A stretch of 64,000 nt of DNA from Pontederia crassipes (GCA_030549335.1 CM060196.1:20294501-20358500); one strand, 5' to 3'; shown: positions 23,570 to 34,361, counted from the first letter of the stretch. A program made the numbers and translations. The notes: generated by a model from the sequence alone, not told the origin.

Positions 23570-24925
23570 TGACGTATGCATTTTTATACATATTTTACAT
23601 GCATCATTTAGGTTATTTTTCATAGTTTTTACCATTGCATGTACTTATTTTCTTATTTTCTTTTGAGTCCAAAACTACTCATTTCTCTTTGATTTTATTC
23701 ATATGATCATCATTTTGGAGGTGCAAAGCGATCGAATCGGAAAAGGATGCAAAACGGAGCACAAAGAGCACGTATGATTGAGTTCAAGAGAAACCCGGGC
23801 CGGGCTGGCATCATATCCGGATCGGGTTGAAGTTAAAAAATGATTTCGAATCAATTTCTATCCGAAAATAAAATCTGAACAGAACCCGGCCTGAGTTATA
23901 GCAAACTGGGCTCGGATTATTATAAATCACCAAACTGACAGATAGCGTGATTTTTCGGCCGACTTTAACTTGGATTTAAATCGTGATTTCAACTCGGAAC
24001 CTTAGAAATATGCCACCCCTATAAATATGGATGTACCACAAAGCCAAGGAGCATGCAATCTTAGAGTTTGAAGCCCTAGCCGCACGAAAAATGAGAGAAC
24101 AATTTTTACTGCGCGCTACTGCAAATCAACGAAGAATTAAAGAATCCAAGGTTTTCGACGATCATTTTCGATGTAGTCTCGACCAAGGCTCGTTCCAGAG
24201 GCGTCGTCTTCTACTTGGGAGTTTGATGTAATATTTTCAATCATTTTATTATATTTTTCTTCTCGACTTTAGTGTTAAATTAATTGTTTATGGAGCAATT
24301 TCGTTATTTCGGGAAGACCGATCTTGAACCCCAACTTTCTCTTACTTTATTTTATGATTTGGAGTTCTGTGAACTTGAGTATGACTTTCACTTAATACTT
24401 TTATCATAGCTGGGTAGGCTTGCATGTTAATTATTAGCGGTTTAGCAAGAATTACGTGTTAATCTTGTGTATGATAATCGCTCATATACACGTCGAAATC
24501 ACTTAACACAGAACCCGGGCCGAGTCCGATCAACCCAGACCGGGTACCCAGTCAACTCGGGTCCGCCTTGCGGACCCAAGCCGAGTTGGTCCAGCAGAAG
24601 AAGAACAAGGCACAATTCGGGTCGGGTTTGGTTATACTCAACTCGATTTTCGATCATCTGATTTGGGGTCGTTAATTATGGATTATTAATTGTTTAGTAA
24701 TTAATAACATAGATTTGCATATGGAAGCATCCTAATTAAGATAGATCACAGTTAACTTGTTTAGTTGCTTTTATCTATTTTAATTTAGGGTAGTTAGGTT
24801 GTTCTCACTAAAACCTATACTTTTGGCGATCTTTCCATTACTTAAATTCTAAAGAAATTTTTATTAGTAATTAAGAGATAATGTGGGATTAAAGGTACTT
24901 CCTCTCTCATACAATTCTCGCATCA
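23570..24925 (+). repeat. 3' LTR of element B
   Basis: 1,356 bp uninterrupted LTR, TGACGTATGC...GCATCA, with a TATA box at 24020-24027 (CCCCTATAAATATGG) and GC motifs near 23,800-23,900 and 24,510-24,640. Compared with the 5' LTR it has lost ~195 bp just before the terminal ACAATTCTCGCATCA; the deletion endpoints share CAT. It serves as the empty-site reference for both nested insertions. Confidence 0.85.
24020..24027 (+). promoter_or_regulatory. TATA box of element B 3' LTR
   Basis: TATAAATA in the same context as the box at 8362. Confidence 0.65.
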
Positions 24926-24930
24926 GGCAC

Positions 24931-25607
24931 CGAGTAAAGCATCACATGGTCGGATTATATAAGAAAACTATCTAACCATGCATCATCTAAATGGTTTGAA
25001 CGTAACATGCAAAAATCATTTCAATGAGCTCATGTAGATTCACAGGAAGAAAAGAGTTATGACTACCGGGTTCATATACTATGGTTTCGATGCAAGTGAA
25101 CAGAGGTTTTCGTCTACCGAGTCCTTAAGAGCATGCTTCGATTAGTCCCGAAGCTAATATATGAAGAAGATCCCAAAAACACACCTTGAAGCCGATGGTT
25201 CTTGGTTCATTGGTTCGTTCTCACGGTGGTTCGCTCCTCGGCCCCTCTGCTGCTGCTCCCAAATGTCGCTGGCGGTGCCCTCCGACCCCTGCTGTCCGTG
25301 CATGCCGGAGAAGAAGGGAAACAATGTGAGAGAGAGCAGAGAGGAGAAAATGGAAGAGGAGGAAGGAGTCGAGACTCTTATAGAAGGGGTCTGACCCTTG
25401 GCCTTCAACCTTGGAGAAGAAGGAAAATCTTTTGACAGGAGCTCTGCCATTGAGAATCCATTGAGAAATGGAGGGAAGAAGAGACAAGAGGAAGAAAAGA
25501 AATGGAGAAGGACCAACAATAAAAGACAAAAAAAGGGGAGAAGAAAGGGTAAGCTTGGTCGAGACTCTCCAACTTCCCCCTTTTTTTGTCTGAAAATGTG
25601 TGTTACA
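24931..25607 (-). repeat. Second segment of family C solo LTR (GA/CT-rich end)
   Basis: Continues the LTR interrupted at 4129. It aligns inverted with 45,248-45,720 of the other copy, including AAGCTTGG...GAGACTC at the tip, the CT/GA-rich stretch and a weak TATA (minus strand CTATAAGAG near 25,375). The overlapping 136-174 codon frames on the minus strand here are chance products of GA-rich sequence and are paralleled by similar frames in the other copy. Confidence 0.75.
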
Positions 25608-26330
25608 TGTGCAACTTCCACTCGATGACATCTTCCTTCAGCTTCCACATATGCAAAAAAGCACACATGCGATAGCAATTAATTGGATAATATTCAGAAT
25701 AATATTGGCATGTTGTTTCTTTTCCCAATGTTTATCTCGGTGGACGTTGAATAGAGAATGATCTAAGGGTGAGCACGGGCCAGGACGACCCGGTCGCTTC
25801 GGCCCGGCCTGACCCGAATTTTTCAGGATTTTTCCTAACTCGGTTACCAACCAGGTCGGGACCATGTCTCATTTTCTTGAGACCTGGCCGGGACCGGGTC
25901 AGGACTAGGTCCGAGTTATTAAAACCCAGACTCGGTCCCAACCCGATTAAATATATTATATTAATATTAAATTATTTCTAAATAGTATATTTATGCTTAT
26001 TTTAAATAAAAATTTGTATTTTATTTGGCATATATCTTAAATATACATTATATTATATTATCATATATATAATTTAATTAATAGTTATCATATTTATATA
26101 ATAAAATTAATTTTTTTACTATTTTATTTATTATTTTATATTTTTTATGATCAAATCAAGACAATCGAGAGTTCTCAATTTTTGTCTCGATTTGACCGAA
26201 ACGTCTCGGTGCCGGACCCGACTGGGATCGTACTTAGGATCGGGTCTCCTTTTTCGAAAATTCAGAGCAAACTGGATCGGGACCGGGTCGGCCGAGTGAT
26301 TTGCACATAAGCAATTAATTGGATAGACTT
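25608..26330. other. GC-motif pseudo-palindromic repeat in AT-rich context
   Basis: GC-rich blocks at 25,768-25,945 (GGTGAGCACGGGCC, GACCCGG, GGACCGGGTC) and 26,200-26,300 (CCGGACCCGAC, GGGACCGGGTCGG) surround an AT-rich centre, like many non-autonomous TIR elements in plants. A ~16 bp segment, AGCAATTAATTGGATA, is present on both sides (25,674 and 26,310). I could not define clean termini. No gene. Confidence 0.4.
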
Positions 26331-26959
26331 GAACATGAAGCAATGGATCCGCTTGAACAAGAAGGAACACAAAAGACTATAAAAGGAGAGACAATAATCA
26401 AAACAAAGGACAGAAAGAAGTGAGAACATATTCCTCTTCTATCTTCTTTTTCATTTTCTTTGGATAATCGATTTTATAACGACGATGACTTTACTTTCCT
26501 TCATGGAACCTGTGAACCCAATCAATGCTATTTTGTTATGATGTTTTTCATATTTATCAATCTTTCCTTTATAATTTTCTTTCGTATATGCAAATCCATT
26601 TCTCATCATAATCATGCTCTTAATGTTTATATTTCAATGGGTAACTGTTTTATTCATATGATCACTATTTGTTGATCGCCTGGAATTTATGTAATTAAGA
26701 TATCTATTACAATTGGGAAAAATGACTGGCATCACCGGGAATGGTACTTGCACCTGTCACGATGACGAAGCTTGTGATGAATTTAGAAATTGATATTGCA
26801 TTTTGTTTAACTCACCAAAATTGGCTAGTCATTTTCTTGATCAATTTTGGATATTAACTCTATATATCCACTCCAATATAGTGAGAGATATTTGATAAAA
26901 TATTTTATTGGATTTGTTATTATCCTAACTCGATGTCTATATCTCTTCATTTGGGATAA

Positions 26960-27430
26960 GCTGGACTGTTTGGTGCATTATTAATTTAATTAATCGATAA
27001 TTTAGATTCACATTTAAATAGATTATTACTATTTAAATTATCAATAATATTATATTATAGTGTTTGATAAGCATTGATAATATAAATAGTGACTATAATA
27101 GTTAGAGAGAAAATTATCAAAATATTCTTAAAACTAATTTTACATGTTCATCAAGTAAAAAATAGAAAAGTGAATATAGATAAAATATGATGAGATAAAA
27201 TTAAGAGTTATTTGTAAAATATTTCAAATAATAAAGAATATGCAGTTAAATCATATTATTTACTAATAAAATATTAAAATTAAAAAATTATGGAATGGAT
27301 ATTTTTTTAATGCACGTCAAGCAATTAATAATCTAAAAAGTCACTTCATCTGTATTATTAGTGAAGTATTAATTAAAATTATCAAAATAATTAAAATTAT
27401 TAATAATCGATCACAATCAAACAAGATAAT
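26960..27430. mobile_element. Possible MITE
   Basis: The left side CTGTTTGGTGCATTATTAAT and the right side (reverse complement) CTTGTTTGATTGTGATCGAT are similar imperfect inverted ends enclosing ~470 bp of AT-rich sequence. No clear TSD. The call rests on end similarity and the TGTTTGG-type terminus common in plant MITEs. Confidence 0.3.
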
Positions 27431-27966
27431 GTGATGAATCTTAAAAATTTTACATAAAATAATCGATAATCTATCTATATTATCTCATTCAATTTGCTCA
27501 CTCTAAAAATCAGTGATAATTGTGAAGAGATGACTTGACTATATACCTCCTCATTTGAGTCAAAACTGAGATAGACCACCTAAGATTGATAAATCTACTG
27601 CTCGTAATAGGGTCATGACAAAGAAATCTACTTACCACATCGATGATCAATCTTGATCTTCGAATAGTGAATTTTGAGTCCAAAATCAAAGGGCCGGGAG
27701 AGGTGATTGATTATGTATCAATTCTCTTATTAATTTTATTTTTGTTGTGTTGTTAACAAGAGATAAGTCGGGTGGATAACCTTGACAATATTTGTACGTT
27801 CATTTCTTATACTTTTTTATCCTTAAATTTTATACACTAAAAAACAAATCTTCAAATTTAAAAACTTTAATTCTGGCAATTGATTAGTCATTTCTTATGA
27901 TTCAATACCGATAATATTACAAGTATAATCGTGCACCATAATAAATTAATTGTTTGAAAATAACTT

Positions 27967-28019
27967 ATTATCATAATTATTATGATAATGTTAACTTATT
28001 ATCATAATCATTATGATAA
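27967..28019. repeat. Two adjacent AT palindromes
   Basis: ATTATCATAAT followed by its inverse occurs at 27,967-27,989 and again with one change at 27,998-28,019, giving two potential small hairpins in direct tandem (period 31 bp). Confidence 0.7.
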
Positions 28020-28920
28020 CCTACATTGTGATCTCTGAAGACTCCTATGTATAACTTAAGTAATATATCAACTGGATGCCCAAGGCGCACACCTTTCCTT
28101 TTCTTGTAAAATAAATAAATTTAGGATCATGTAGTATTAAAAGTAAAGGATAAAATCACATAGTCAATCCTGAGGTGAAAAAATATTGCGTTGACCTTGA
28201 AAATATTTATAATATTATAATAATTTTATCATCGATAGTTTAGATTCTTTTTTCACAATTATGAAAGAAATTTTAGAAGTAGAAAATAATACCTTTATTG
28301 ATAAAGGAATCATAAAAAAATTTAATACTTGCTCAAATGTACATTTTACCTATAGAATAATGTCAATAGTCACAGTAGTTACTACTTAAAACTGATAAAT
28401 TTTTGTCTAAGATCAAACTAAAAAATAATTCAATTATTTTATGAATTAAAAAAATATTCTACAAACAATGCATTCAAACGGGAGCTCAAACAAAATTAAG
28501 TTGTAGTCGTCTATTCTTCTCTATCTCTCTCGTTATTCTTCTCTCATTTGTAGTCGTTTGAGTGGAATGCAGGAATTTTCACATAATGTGAGTAGCCTTT
28601 ATTATTCCCCTTTGGATCTTCACAAAGAAAGTTTCTAATTCGAATATTTATGAATGTAAAAAAAATTATTGACAGTCTCACCTGTCAATGTCAAGCACGC
28701 GACACGAGAATATCATACAAGATTAGTTAAGTTTGATGATGAATCGACTTTCAACCTGTGAAAATGAGTGGAGAGAGAAGGAGTTGGCAAGTGGACAACT
28801 CTTTTAATATTGGGATGAATTATAAGAATCATTCCTCGACGTGTGATAATTATTCGATTCTCAATTTTAATTTGTAATTAGAATATTTTTTTTTATTTTT
28901 TTGCACGTGACATCAATTGA

Positions 28921-29224
28921 CAATAGTCAATTTCTCGAACATCGTGCTAACATGGCGCAAAAGACAATTGTGAAAGTCACGCTGACACGACAGAAGGGGT
29001 GTTGACTTTGCACAGGGCCACACCCCCTTTTTCTTTCGCCAGTGTGTAAGAGATAAGGGGGGCGTCCGACCCCCTCTGTCACGTCAGCGAAGGCCGACGC
29101 CCCCCTTCTCTTTCGCTGGTGCGGCAAGAGAAGGGGGCATCAAGCCCCTCTGTTGTGTCAACGAGAGAAAAGGAGGGTGCCGGCCACCCTTGCGAGCTCA
29201 TCGGTGCGTGAACTTACATAGAGG
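28921..29224. other. GC-rich non-coding block before the Tekay-like element
   Basis: An island with repeated CCCCTTCTCTTTCGC/GGTG and AAGAGAAGGGGGC segments (for example 29,030-29,045, 29,100-29,150), partly complementary to each other. Composition changes sharply from the AT-rich left side. It appears to continue beyond the element as the CCCCTCTTTTCTCTC sequence at 37,823 and the GAGAGGGG sequence at 39,885, so the retrotransposon and a solo LTR split it. Function unknown. Confidence 0.4.
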
Positions 29225-30735
29225 GCTGCAGTAACGCCCTCAAATCACACCCCGCCACGTGACAGAATACGGTTCGGAGACGTTACGGGTCATCCTTACG
29301 TGTATATCATGTTGATCGAAATAAAGACTTTGACTGGTCAACTCATCAACGATAAATGCGAAATAACTAAATCATCTTTAGAAATAAAATGGAGTAACAT
29401 CTTGAAATGCGGAAGATTGATAACTGTCTTCATAGGAGTCCAAAGGAAAGCTAATACATCTAGTAATAAAAAGAAAAAAAAAAGCTATCCATCATCTAAA
29501 GGATTCGATAACCATGTGCAGCCACCCACGAGCTCGATCTGTCACCGTTGGTCACCATCATTATTGAGACCTTAGCCTGCATTTAAGAACATGCAGAGGA
29601 GAAACCTCCCTATGAGTTTTACAACTCAGTATGGAAGTAAGATAAACATCATAATATGATCATGATACTAGAAGAGAAAGCATAAAGGTGACATCATGAG
29701 ATAACATCATCATCTGATAGGAAAATGAATCATGATCATAATATGGAATGATAAAGACATGTAAAGTGACATATGAATAAAGATCATAAATAATCATCAT
29801 AAGAAAAAGGCAAAAGCCAACATCATGAGAAAGGTTCTTTATTGATATGTGTTCATCTTCTTCTTCATCTTAATTTTCATCTTTGACTTATTTGGGATAT
29901 ATTTCAACCCACGGGGAGGTCTGTCTCAATCCGTCTATCATCATCATAACTGACAGAGTCAGCCCATAACTGTCCGAGGACAGTCCATAACTGGTCGTCA
30001 GTCCATCATAAAAAGAGCTCTCCATTTAACGTTTTACGTCTTTTATTTTGCATTTTTTAATTAAATAAATCATATTTTAATAACTTTAAATCAGGATAAA
30101 AGACATAATCATGGAGAGTAAATCAAGGATAAGATTCGACATCATCATCATCATGCATAGATCACGATTAATCACATGAAATAAGGATTAAGAAATCATA
30201 ATTATATGCTTAATCAGGTCGGAACCCGGGCCAAGTAGGGAAAAACCCGGGCCGAGTTGATCGGTCATCATCTTCAGAGAAATCTGAGTAGAGCCCGGAC
30301 CGGGTTCGGGTTGCACGCGGACCGGGTCGGATCATCTTCGAGTCGGGGCGGCTCTCGCACTCGACTGTTCGTCGTATGCCGAACTTGGTTCGGGTCGTCT
30401 TCAACTCGGACTGGGTTCGTCCGGTTGAAGAGCTCTGAGAGCGCAACAATGGCGGGTCCAGGCCAAGTTCCTCCGAACTCAGTCCGACGAAGGACCTGCC
30501 CGGGCCGGATTCTAGTGAACTCAGACCGGGTTCATCTTTTGCAGAAACTGCGCGTCGCGCAGTTCGCGTTCCGATCATCTTCTCCGACAATGGTCGGCAC
30601 AAATCAATATTATAAAACATCATGCGATGACCAGGATCAATCTAAAACATGCTTCAAATATAAAATCAAGATTCTATTACGAATCTACCCTAGTTCCATA
30701 CTTCGAAGTTTTTGTCCGAGAAACTTTACTGTCGT

Positions 30736-30808
30736 CTTCCTCTTCCTCTTCCTCTTCCTCTTCCTCTTCCTCTTCCTCTTCCTCTTCCTCTTCCTCTTCC
30801 TCTTCCTC
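30736..30808. repeat. (CTTCCT)n microsatellite in 3' LTR
   Basis: About 12 hexamer units. The 5' LTR has only ~4 (37,468-37,493). It creates spurious poly-Ser and poly-Glu frames. Confidence 0.9.
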
Positions 30809-30983
30809 TGCCCGCTCCTCTCTGTCCAGATGCGCGTCCGGCGTCGTCCACATCCTCTGGTGTGTCCCCTGTATGACGGCGGCCGTCAGGGATAAGGAAG
30901 AACGAAAAGGGCGCACGTAAAGGAGAAATTAGGGCCGGCTTCGTGAGAAAATAAAAAGGGGATTTTCGTTTGGTCTGGCCTCT

Positions 30984-30991
30984 TATTTATA
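30984..30991 (-). promoter_or_regulatory. TATA box of Tekay-like 3' LTR
   Basis: Minus strand CCCCTATAAATAAGAGGCC, repeated at 37669-37676 in the 5' LTR. Confidence 0.65.
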
Positions 30992-31173
30992 GGGGAGAAA
31001 TATGAATTTGGTTGGAACCAACTCCTCATAAAATCTGATTTCAGATTTTATCTTTTCCTTATTGTTTTATCTTTCTTTTTTTCCTTTTAATTCTTTTCTT
31101 TTCCCCAGTTAAATCTCGGGAGTTACATCATAAACCCCTTAAAATAAAATTCATTCTCGAATTCAGTCAGAAG

Positions 31174-31431
31174 TTAGGACTTATCAAATAATGCAGGAAA
31201 CTCCCTTCGCATCTCAGACTCGAGTTCCCAGGTTGTTTCGTCACCTCGGTGATGGCTCCAAGCCACCTTGACTAGTGGTACATCTTTGTTGTTGTGACGT
31301 TGAACCTTTGTCTCCAGAATCTGGATGGGCTGCTCCTCATAGGTCAAGTCATCTTTGAGATTAAGTTCTTCATATCGTATTATATTTGCATCATCATGCT
31401 TATACTTCCGGAGCATAGAGACATGAAACAC
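31174..31431 (-). pseudogene. Integrase C-terminal domain and chromodomain, Tekay-like element
   Basis: MFHVSMLRKYKHD, the usual end of the integrase, is followed by PIQILETKVQRHNNKDVPLV and VAWSHHRGDETTWELESEMR...FPALF. In chromoviruses this chromodomain directs insertion to marked chromatin; the aromatic W-S/W-E layout is kept. The open segment ends at a stop at 31174, just upstream of the purine tract and 3' LTR. Confidence 0.85.
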
Positions 31432-32734
31432 ATTGTGAACTCACCCATAGGATGGAGGTAAAGCTAGTCTGCAAACACTGTCTCCAACTAGCTCAAGTAT
31501 ATCAAATGGACCAACATATCTTGGTTGGGCTTTCCTCTTTTACTAAACCTCATCACTTCCTTGGTTGGGGAAACCTTCAGGAGTACTTGATCGCCCGTCT
31601 AAAAACTTTGTTCACGTCGTACTCTATTATTATAGAACTTTTGTCGAGCTTGAGCTACCTTCATCATTTCTTGTATCAACTCGACTCCTGCTGAATACTC
31701 CTCCATCTTTTTCGGCTCTTTTTCATCCAAAATCTTCCCCTCACCTAACTCATTCCAGCATGTAGGTGAACGACATGGTCTCCCATACAAGGTTGCAAAG
31801 GGAGCCATACGAATGTTGGAATGATAACTATTATTATAGACGAACTCGATAAGTGATAGATGATCATCCCAGTTACCCTTCCAATCAAGGGCACAAGCTC
31901 TTAACATATCTGCAATTGTTTGGATGGTCCTTTCAGTCTGACCGTCCATTTGTGGATGGAATGCCGTATTGTAATTCAGCCTCGTTCCAAAAGAGTCTTG
32001 CAATCCTCTTCAGAATCTGGCGGTAAACCTTGGATCCCGATCTGATACAATAAAGGTAGGGATCCCATGAAGTCTGATGATCTCTTGTATGTATAGATCC
32101 ATAAGGCTCTGCACTAATTGTTTTGACTTTATGGGTAGAAAGTGTGCAGATTTCGTTAACCGATTCACCACTGCCCATATAGCATCATGTCCCTTCTGGG
32201 TGCGGGATAGACATGTTATGAAATCCATAGAAATGTCTTCCCACTTCCACTGTGGAATGGCGAGAGATGTGATCTTTCCATAGGACTTCTGATGTTCCAC
32301 TTTTACCTGTTGGCAGACCAGGCACTTGGAAACGTATTTAGCAATCTCTCGCTTCATGTCATTCCACCAGAAGGTTCTTTGCACATCCTTATACATCTTA
32401 GTGCTGTCCGAATGGATCGCAAATTTAGACTTGTGGCATTCATACATCACTTCCCTTTTAAGAGCTTCATCACTTGGAACCCATAGACGATCTCTATATC
32501 GGATTCCACCATCTGCTGAGAGCTTGAAATTCTCTTCTTCCTTCTGACATCTTCCTAACATCTTCGTGTACTCAAGATCTTGGGCCTGAGCCTTAATGAG
32601 CCTATCCACCAAATTTAGTTGTATCTGGTGCATCATCAATACTGCTCCATTCCTTCTAGGTCTTGGCTTACATAGGCTTAGCTCCTTCATCATCTTATAC
32701 ATACCCATCATCATGTGAGCTAGTGAGCCTTCCC
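31432..32734 (-). pseudogene. Integrase, Tekay-like element
   Basis: The HHCC-type N-terminal domain is visible (ECHKSKFAIH ... KCLVCQQVK; the first His doublet is CH rather than HH). The catalytic core carries ISMDFI (first Asp), IVSDRDPRFT (second Asp) and QTERTIQTIADMLR (Glu). An in-frame TGA at about 32,007-32,009 (ARF then stop) replaces a Trp usual in relatives, and the frame is otherwise open on both sides (32010-32819 and 31599-32003). The stretch 31,432-31,598 linking to the C-terminal domain is frame-shifted. Confidence 0.85.
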
Positions 32735-33341
32735 ACTTGCGGCTGAGTGCGTCTGCAACTGAGTTCGCCTCACCAGGGTGGTAATTAACGGAGAACTCAT
32801 AATCCTTCAAATATTTCATCCATCTTCGTTATCGCATATTAAGGTCTCGCTGAGAGAAGACATACTTGAGGCTCTTATGGTCGGTGAACACCTCAAACTG
32901 TACTCCATATAGGTAGTGTCGCTAAATCTTCAACGCGAAGACTACTACTGCCAATTTCAGATCATGAGTTGGGTAGTTCACCTCATGTTTCTTCAGCTGC
33001 TTAGATCCATATGCGACCACTTTTACATGTTGCATGAGCACGCATCCTAATCCTGTGCCGCAAGCATCACTGTACACTACATACCCGTCTGTATCTTTCG
33101 GAATGGTGAGTATGGGTGTCGTGGTCAGTCTGGCCTTCAGTTCCTGAAAATTGTCTTCGTATTTCTGTGTCCAGATGTACTTCACCCCTTTCTTCGTTAG
33201 GTTCGTCAAGGGGGATGCAATCTTTGAAAAATTCTTGATGAACCTACGGTAGTAACCTGCCAATCCGATGAAGCTACGGATTTCAGTGGCATGTTTTGGC
33301 CTTGGCCAGTGGGATACCGCTTCTATCTTGGAAGGATCCAC
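32735..33341 (-). pseudogene. RT connection and RNase H, Tekay-like element
   Basis: [22 protein letters not shown] (RT end) leads into RNase [18 protein letters not shown] (first Asp), then [15 protein letters not shown], then [13 protein letters not shown] and finally VADALSRKW. In relatives the second block reads HDLELAAVV; here the Glu is Lys, so the second catalytic acid is missing. A stop lies after FALKI (near 32,922) and another in the NMR*RRWMKYL region (near 32,830). Confidence 0.8.
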
Positions 33342-34042
33342 AGAAATGCCCTTCTTCGAAATTTATGTGTCCAAGAAACATAATCTGATCCAACCAGAAC
33401 TCGCACTTGGATAGTTTTTCATATATCTTGTGTTGCCTTAACTTTTCCAAAACTATCTTCAAGTGTTCCTTGTGTTGTTCTTCATTTTTCGAATAGATCA
33501 GGATGTCATCTACGAAAACAATGACAAACTGGTCTAAGTATGGTCTGAGCACCCGATTCATGAGATCTATGAAAGCTGCAAGGGTGTTCGTCAGTCCAAA
33601 AAGCATCACTAGAAATTCATAGTGACCATACCTTGATCGGAAAGCCGTCTTCTATACATCTTCATCGGCTACTCTGAGCTGATGGTACCCACTTCGTAAG
33701 TCAATTTTGAAAAACATCGCGGCATTGGAAAGTTGGTCGAAGAGATCATCGATTCGCGGTAGAGGGTACTTGCTCTTGACTATGACTTTGTTTAACATTC
33801 GGTAGTCGATGCACAGTCTTAGAGAGCCGTCCTTCTTCTTAACAAAAAGCACTAGAGCACCCCCAAAGAGATACGCTCAGCCTAATAAACCCCTTGTATA
33901 AAAGTTTCTGAATTTGCTTCTTCAGTTCATGCATCTCGGCCGGTGCCATCCTGTAGGGGGCATTCGAGATCGGGGCAGTGCCTGGGAGGAAAATCGATAT
34001 CTCGTGGAGGTGGTAATCCAAAAATGTCATCAGGAAAGACAT
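33283..34042 (-). pseudogene. Reverse transcriptase, Tekay-like element
   Basis: Fragments in order: [18 protein letters not shown], then [20 protein letters not shown] and [14 protein letters not shown]...[14 protein letters not shown], then [20 protein letters not shown] and the active site [11 protein letters not shown], followed by the thumb-like KCEFWL...FLGH. The catalytic Asp residues are visible in [10 protein letters not shown] and FVDD. Frames break at ~33,850, ~33,650 and ~33,340, so no functional polymerase can be made. Confidence 0.85.
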
Positions 34043-34316
34043 CCAAAAACTCCCGAACTACGTCCAGTTGTTGTAGTTGGGTCCATGGGTTGTCCGTCGT
34101 CATCACATTTGCAAGAAAACCCATGCATCCCTTCTGTATCATCCTTTGTGCTTTCAGGGCAGATATGATAACTTTATCGTCCTTTCCTGTGGTGTCTCTA
34201 ACGGTGGCCTTGCGTTCACCTTGGTTACCAATGATCACCTTCTTCTGTTTGCATAGTACGACTACATCATGGTAGGATAGCCAATCCATACCAAGAATAA
34301 CATCGTACTCCGTCAT
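33927..34316 (-). pseudogene. Protease C-terminal part to RT start, Tekay-like element
   Basis: Contains YDVILGMDWLSYHD, the conserved end of plant Ty3 protease, and LPPPRDIDF, which normally lies just upstream of the RT palm. A direct repeat of 26 bp (34,268-34,293 and 34,314-34,339, period 46) duplicates the GMDWLSYH coding segment and puts it out of frame with the upstream protease half. A second shift lies near the end, where RT continues in another register. Confidence 0.8.
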
Positions 34317-34361
34317 GGTAGGATAGCCAATCCATACCAGATCTGCAGAAAAGTTCTTGCC

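Larger units (their letters stand above)
4130..24925 (+). mobile_element. Element B: LARD-type (Athila-related) LTR retrotransposon with two nested insertions
   Basis: A complete non-autonomous LTR retrotransposon. The left LTR begins TGATGCATAC at 4130 and ends GCATCA at 18409; the right LTR begins TGACGTATGC at 23570 and ends GCATCA at 24925. A perfect 5 bp TSD, GGCAC, lies at 4125-4129 and 24926-24930. A tRNA-Asp-like primer site follows the 5' LTR and a purine tract (AAGCTTGGGGGAATT) precedes the 3' LTR. The ~5.2 kb internal region has no reverse transcriptase or integrase, only broken gag-like and 'putative plant transposon protein'-like segments, as in LARDs mobilised by Athila-type partners. 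Its 5' LTR carries elements A and D; without them the element would be roughly 8 kb. Confidence 0.85.
557..25607 (-). mobile_element. Solo LTR, family C copy 1, split by a nested element
   Basis: This LTR is present as 557-4124 plus 24931-25607 (about 4.2 kb when joined) and is interrupted by element B. It matches the solo LTR at 45248-49259 in inverted orientation: the 557 end (GTAACGCTCCGAAATTC) corresponds to the reverse complement of the 49259 end, and the 25607 end (TGTGTTACA) to the reverse complement of the 45248 end (TGTAATACA). Flanks are TGTGT (552-556) and TGTGC (25608-25612), a 5 bp TSD differing at one base, so it behaves as an independent solo LTR. The minus orientation is inferred by comparison with the Tekay-like LTR (same order of TATA box, GC motif cluster and CCGCCACGTGGC-like end). 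The first base is C where TG is expected. It has no coding capacity; short frames in it are shadows. Confidence 0.8.
26331..28920. other. AT-rich intergenic sequence
   Basis: No coding frame with family character on either strand. The region contains a possible MITE (26,960-27,430) and twin palindromes (27,967-28,019), listed separately. The rest is low-complexity AT-rich DNA with no gene I can support. Confidence 0.5.
29230..31127 (-). repeat. 3' LTR of Tekay-like element
   Basis: 1,898 bp. The plus-strand right edge AAATCTCGGGAGTTACA is the LTR start on the minus strand; the left edge GTAACGCCCTCAAATC is its end. Just inside lies a short purine tract (minus strand AAGGGGTTTATGA). It contains a TATA box, a (CTTCCT)n tract and GC motifs at 30,218-30,540. 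Confidence 0.9.

Noticed and set aside
25154..25678. 174-codon and 136-codon minus-strand frames
   Set aside because: They lie in the GA/CT-rich end of the family C LTR and are mirrored by similar chance frames at 45,259-45,699 in the other copy. No domain, and the frames are not conserved in sequence between copies.
30257..30920. Long overlapping frames (up to 212 codons) with poly-Ser, poly-Glu or Leu/Phe runs
   Set aside because: They are created by the (CTTCCT)n hexamer tract and GC motifs inside the 3' LTR of the Tekay-like element; the same frames are shorter in the 5' LTR.
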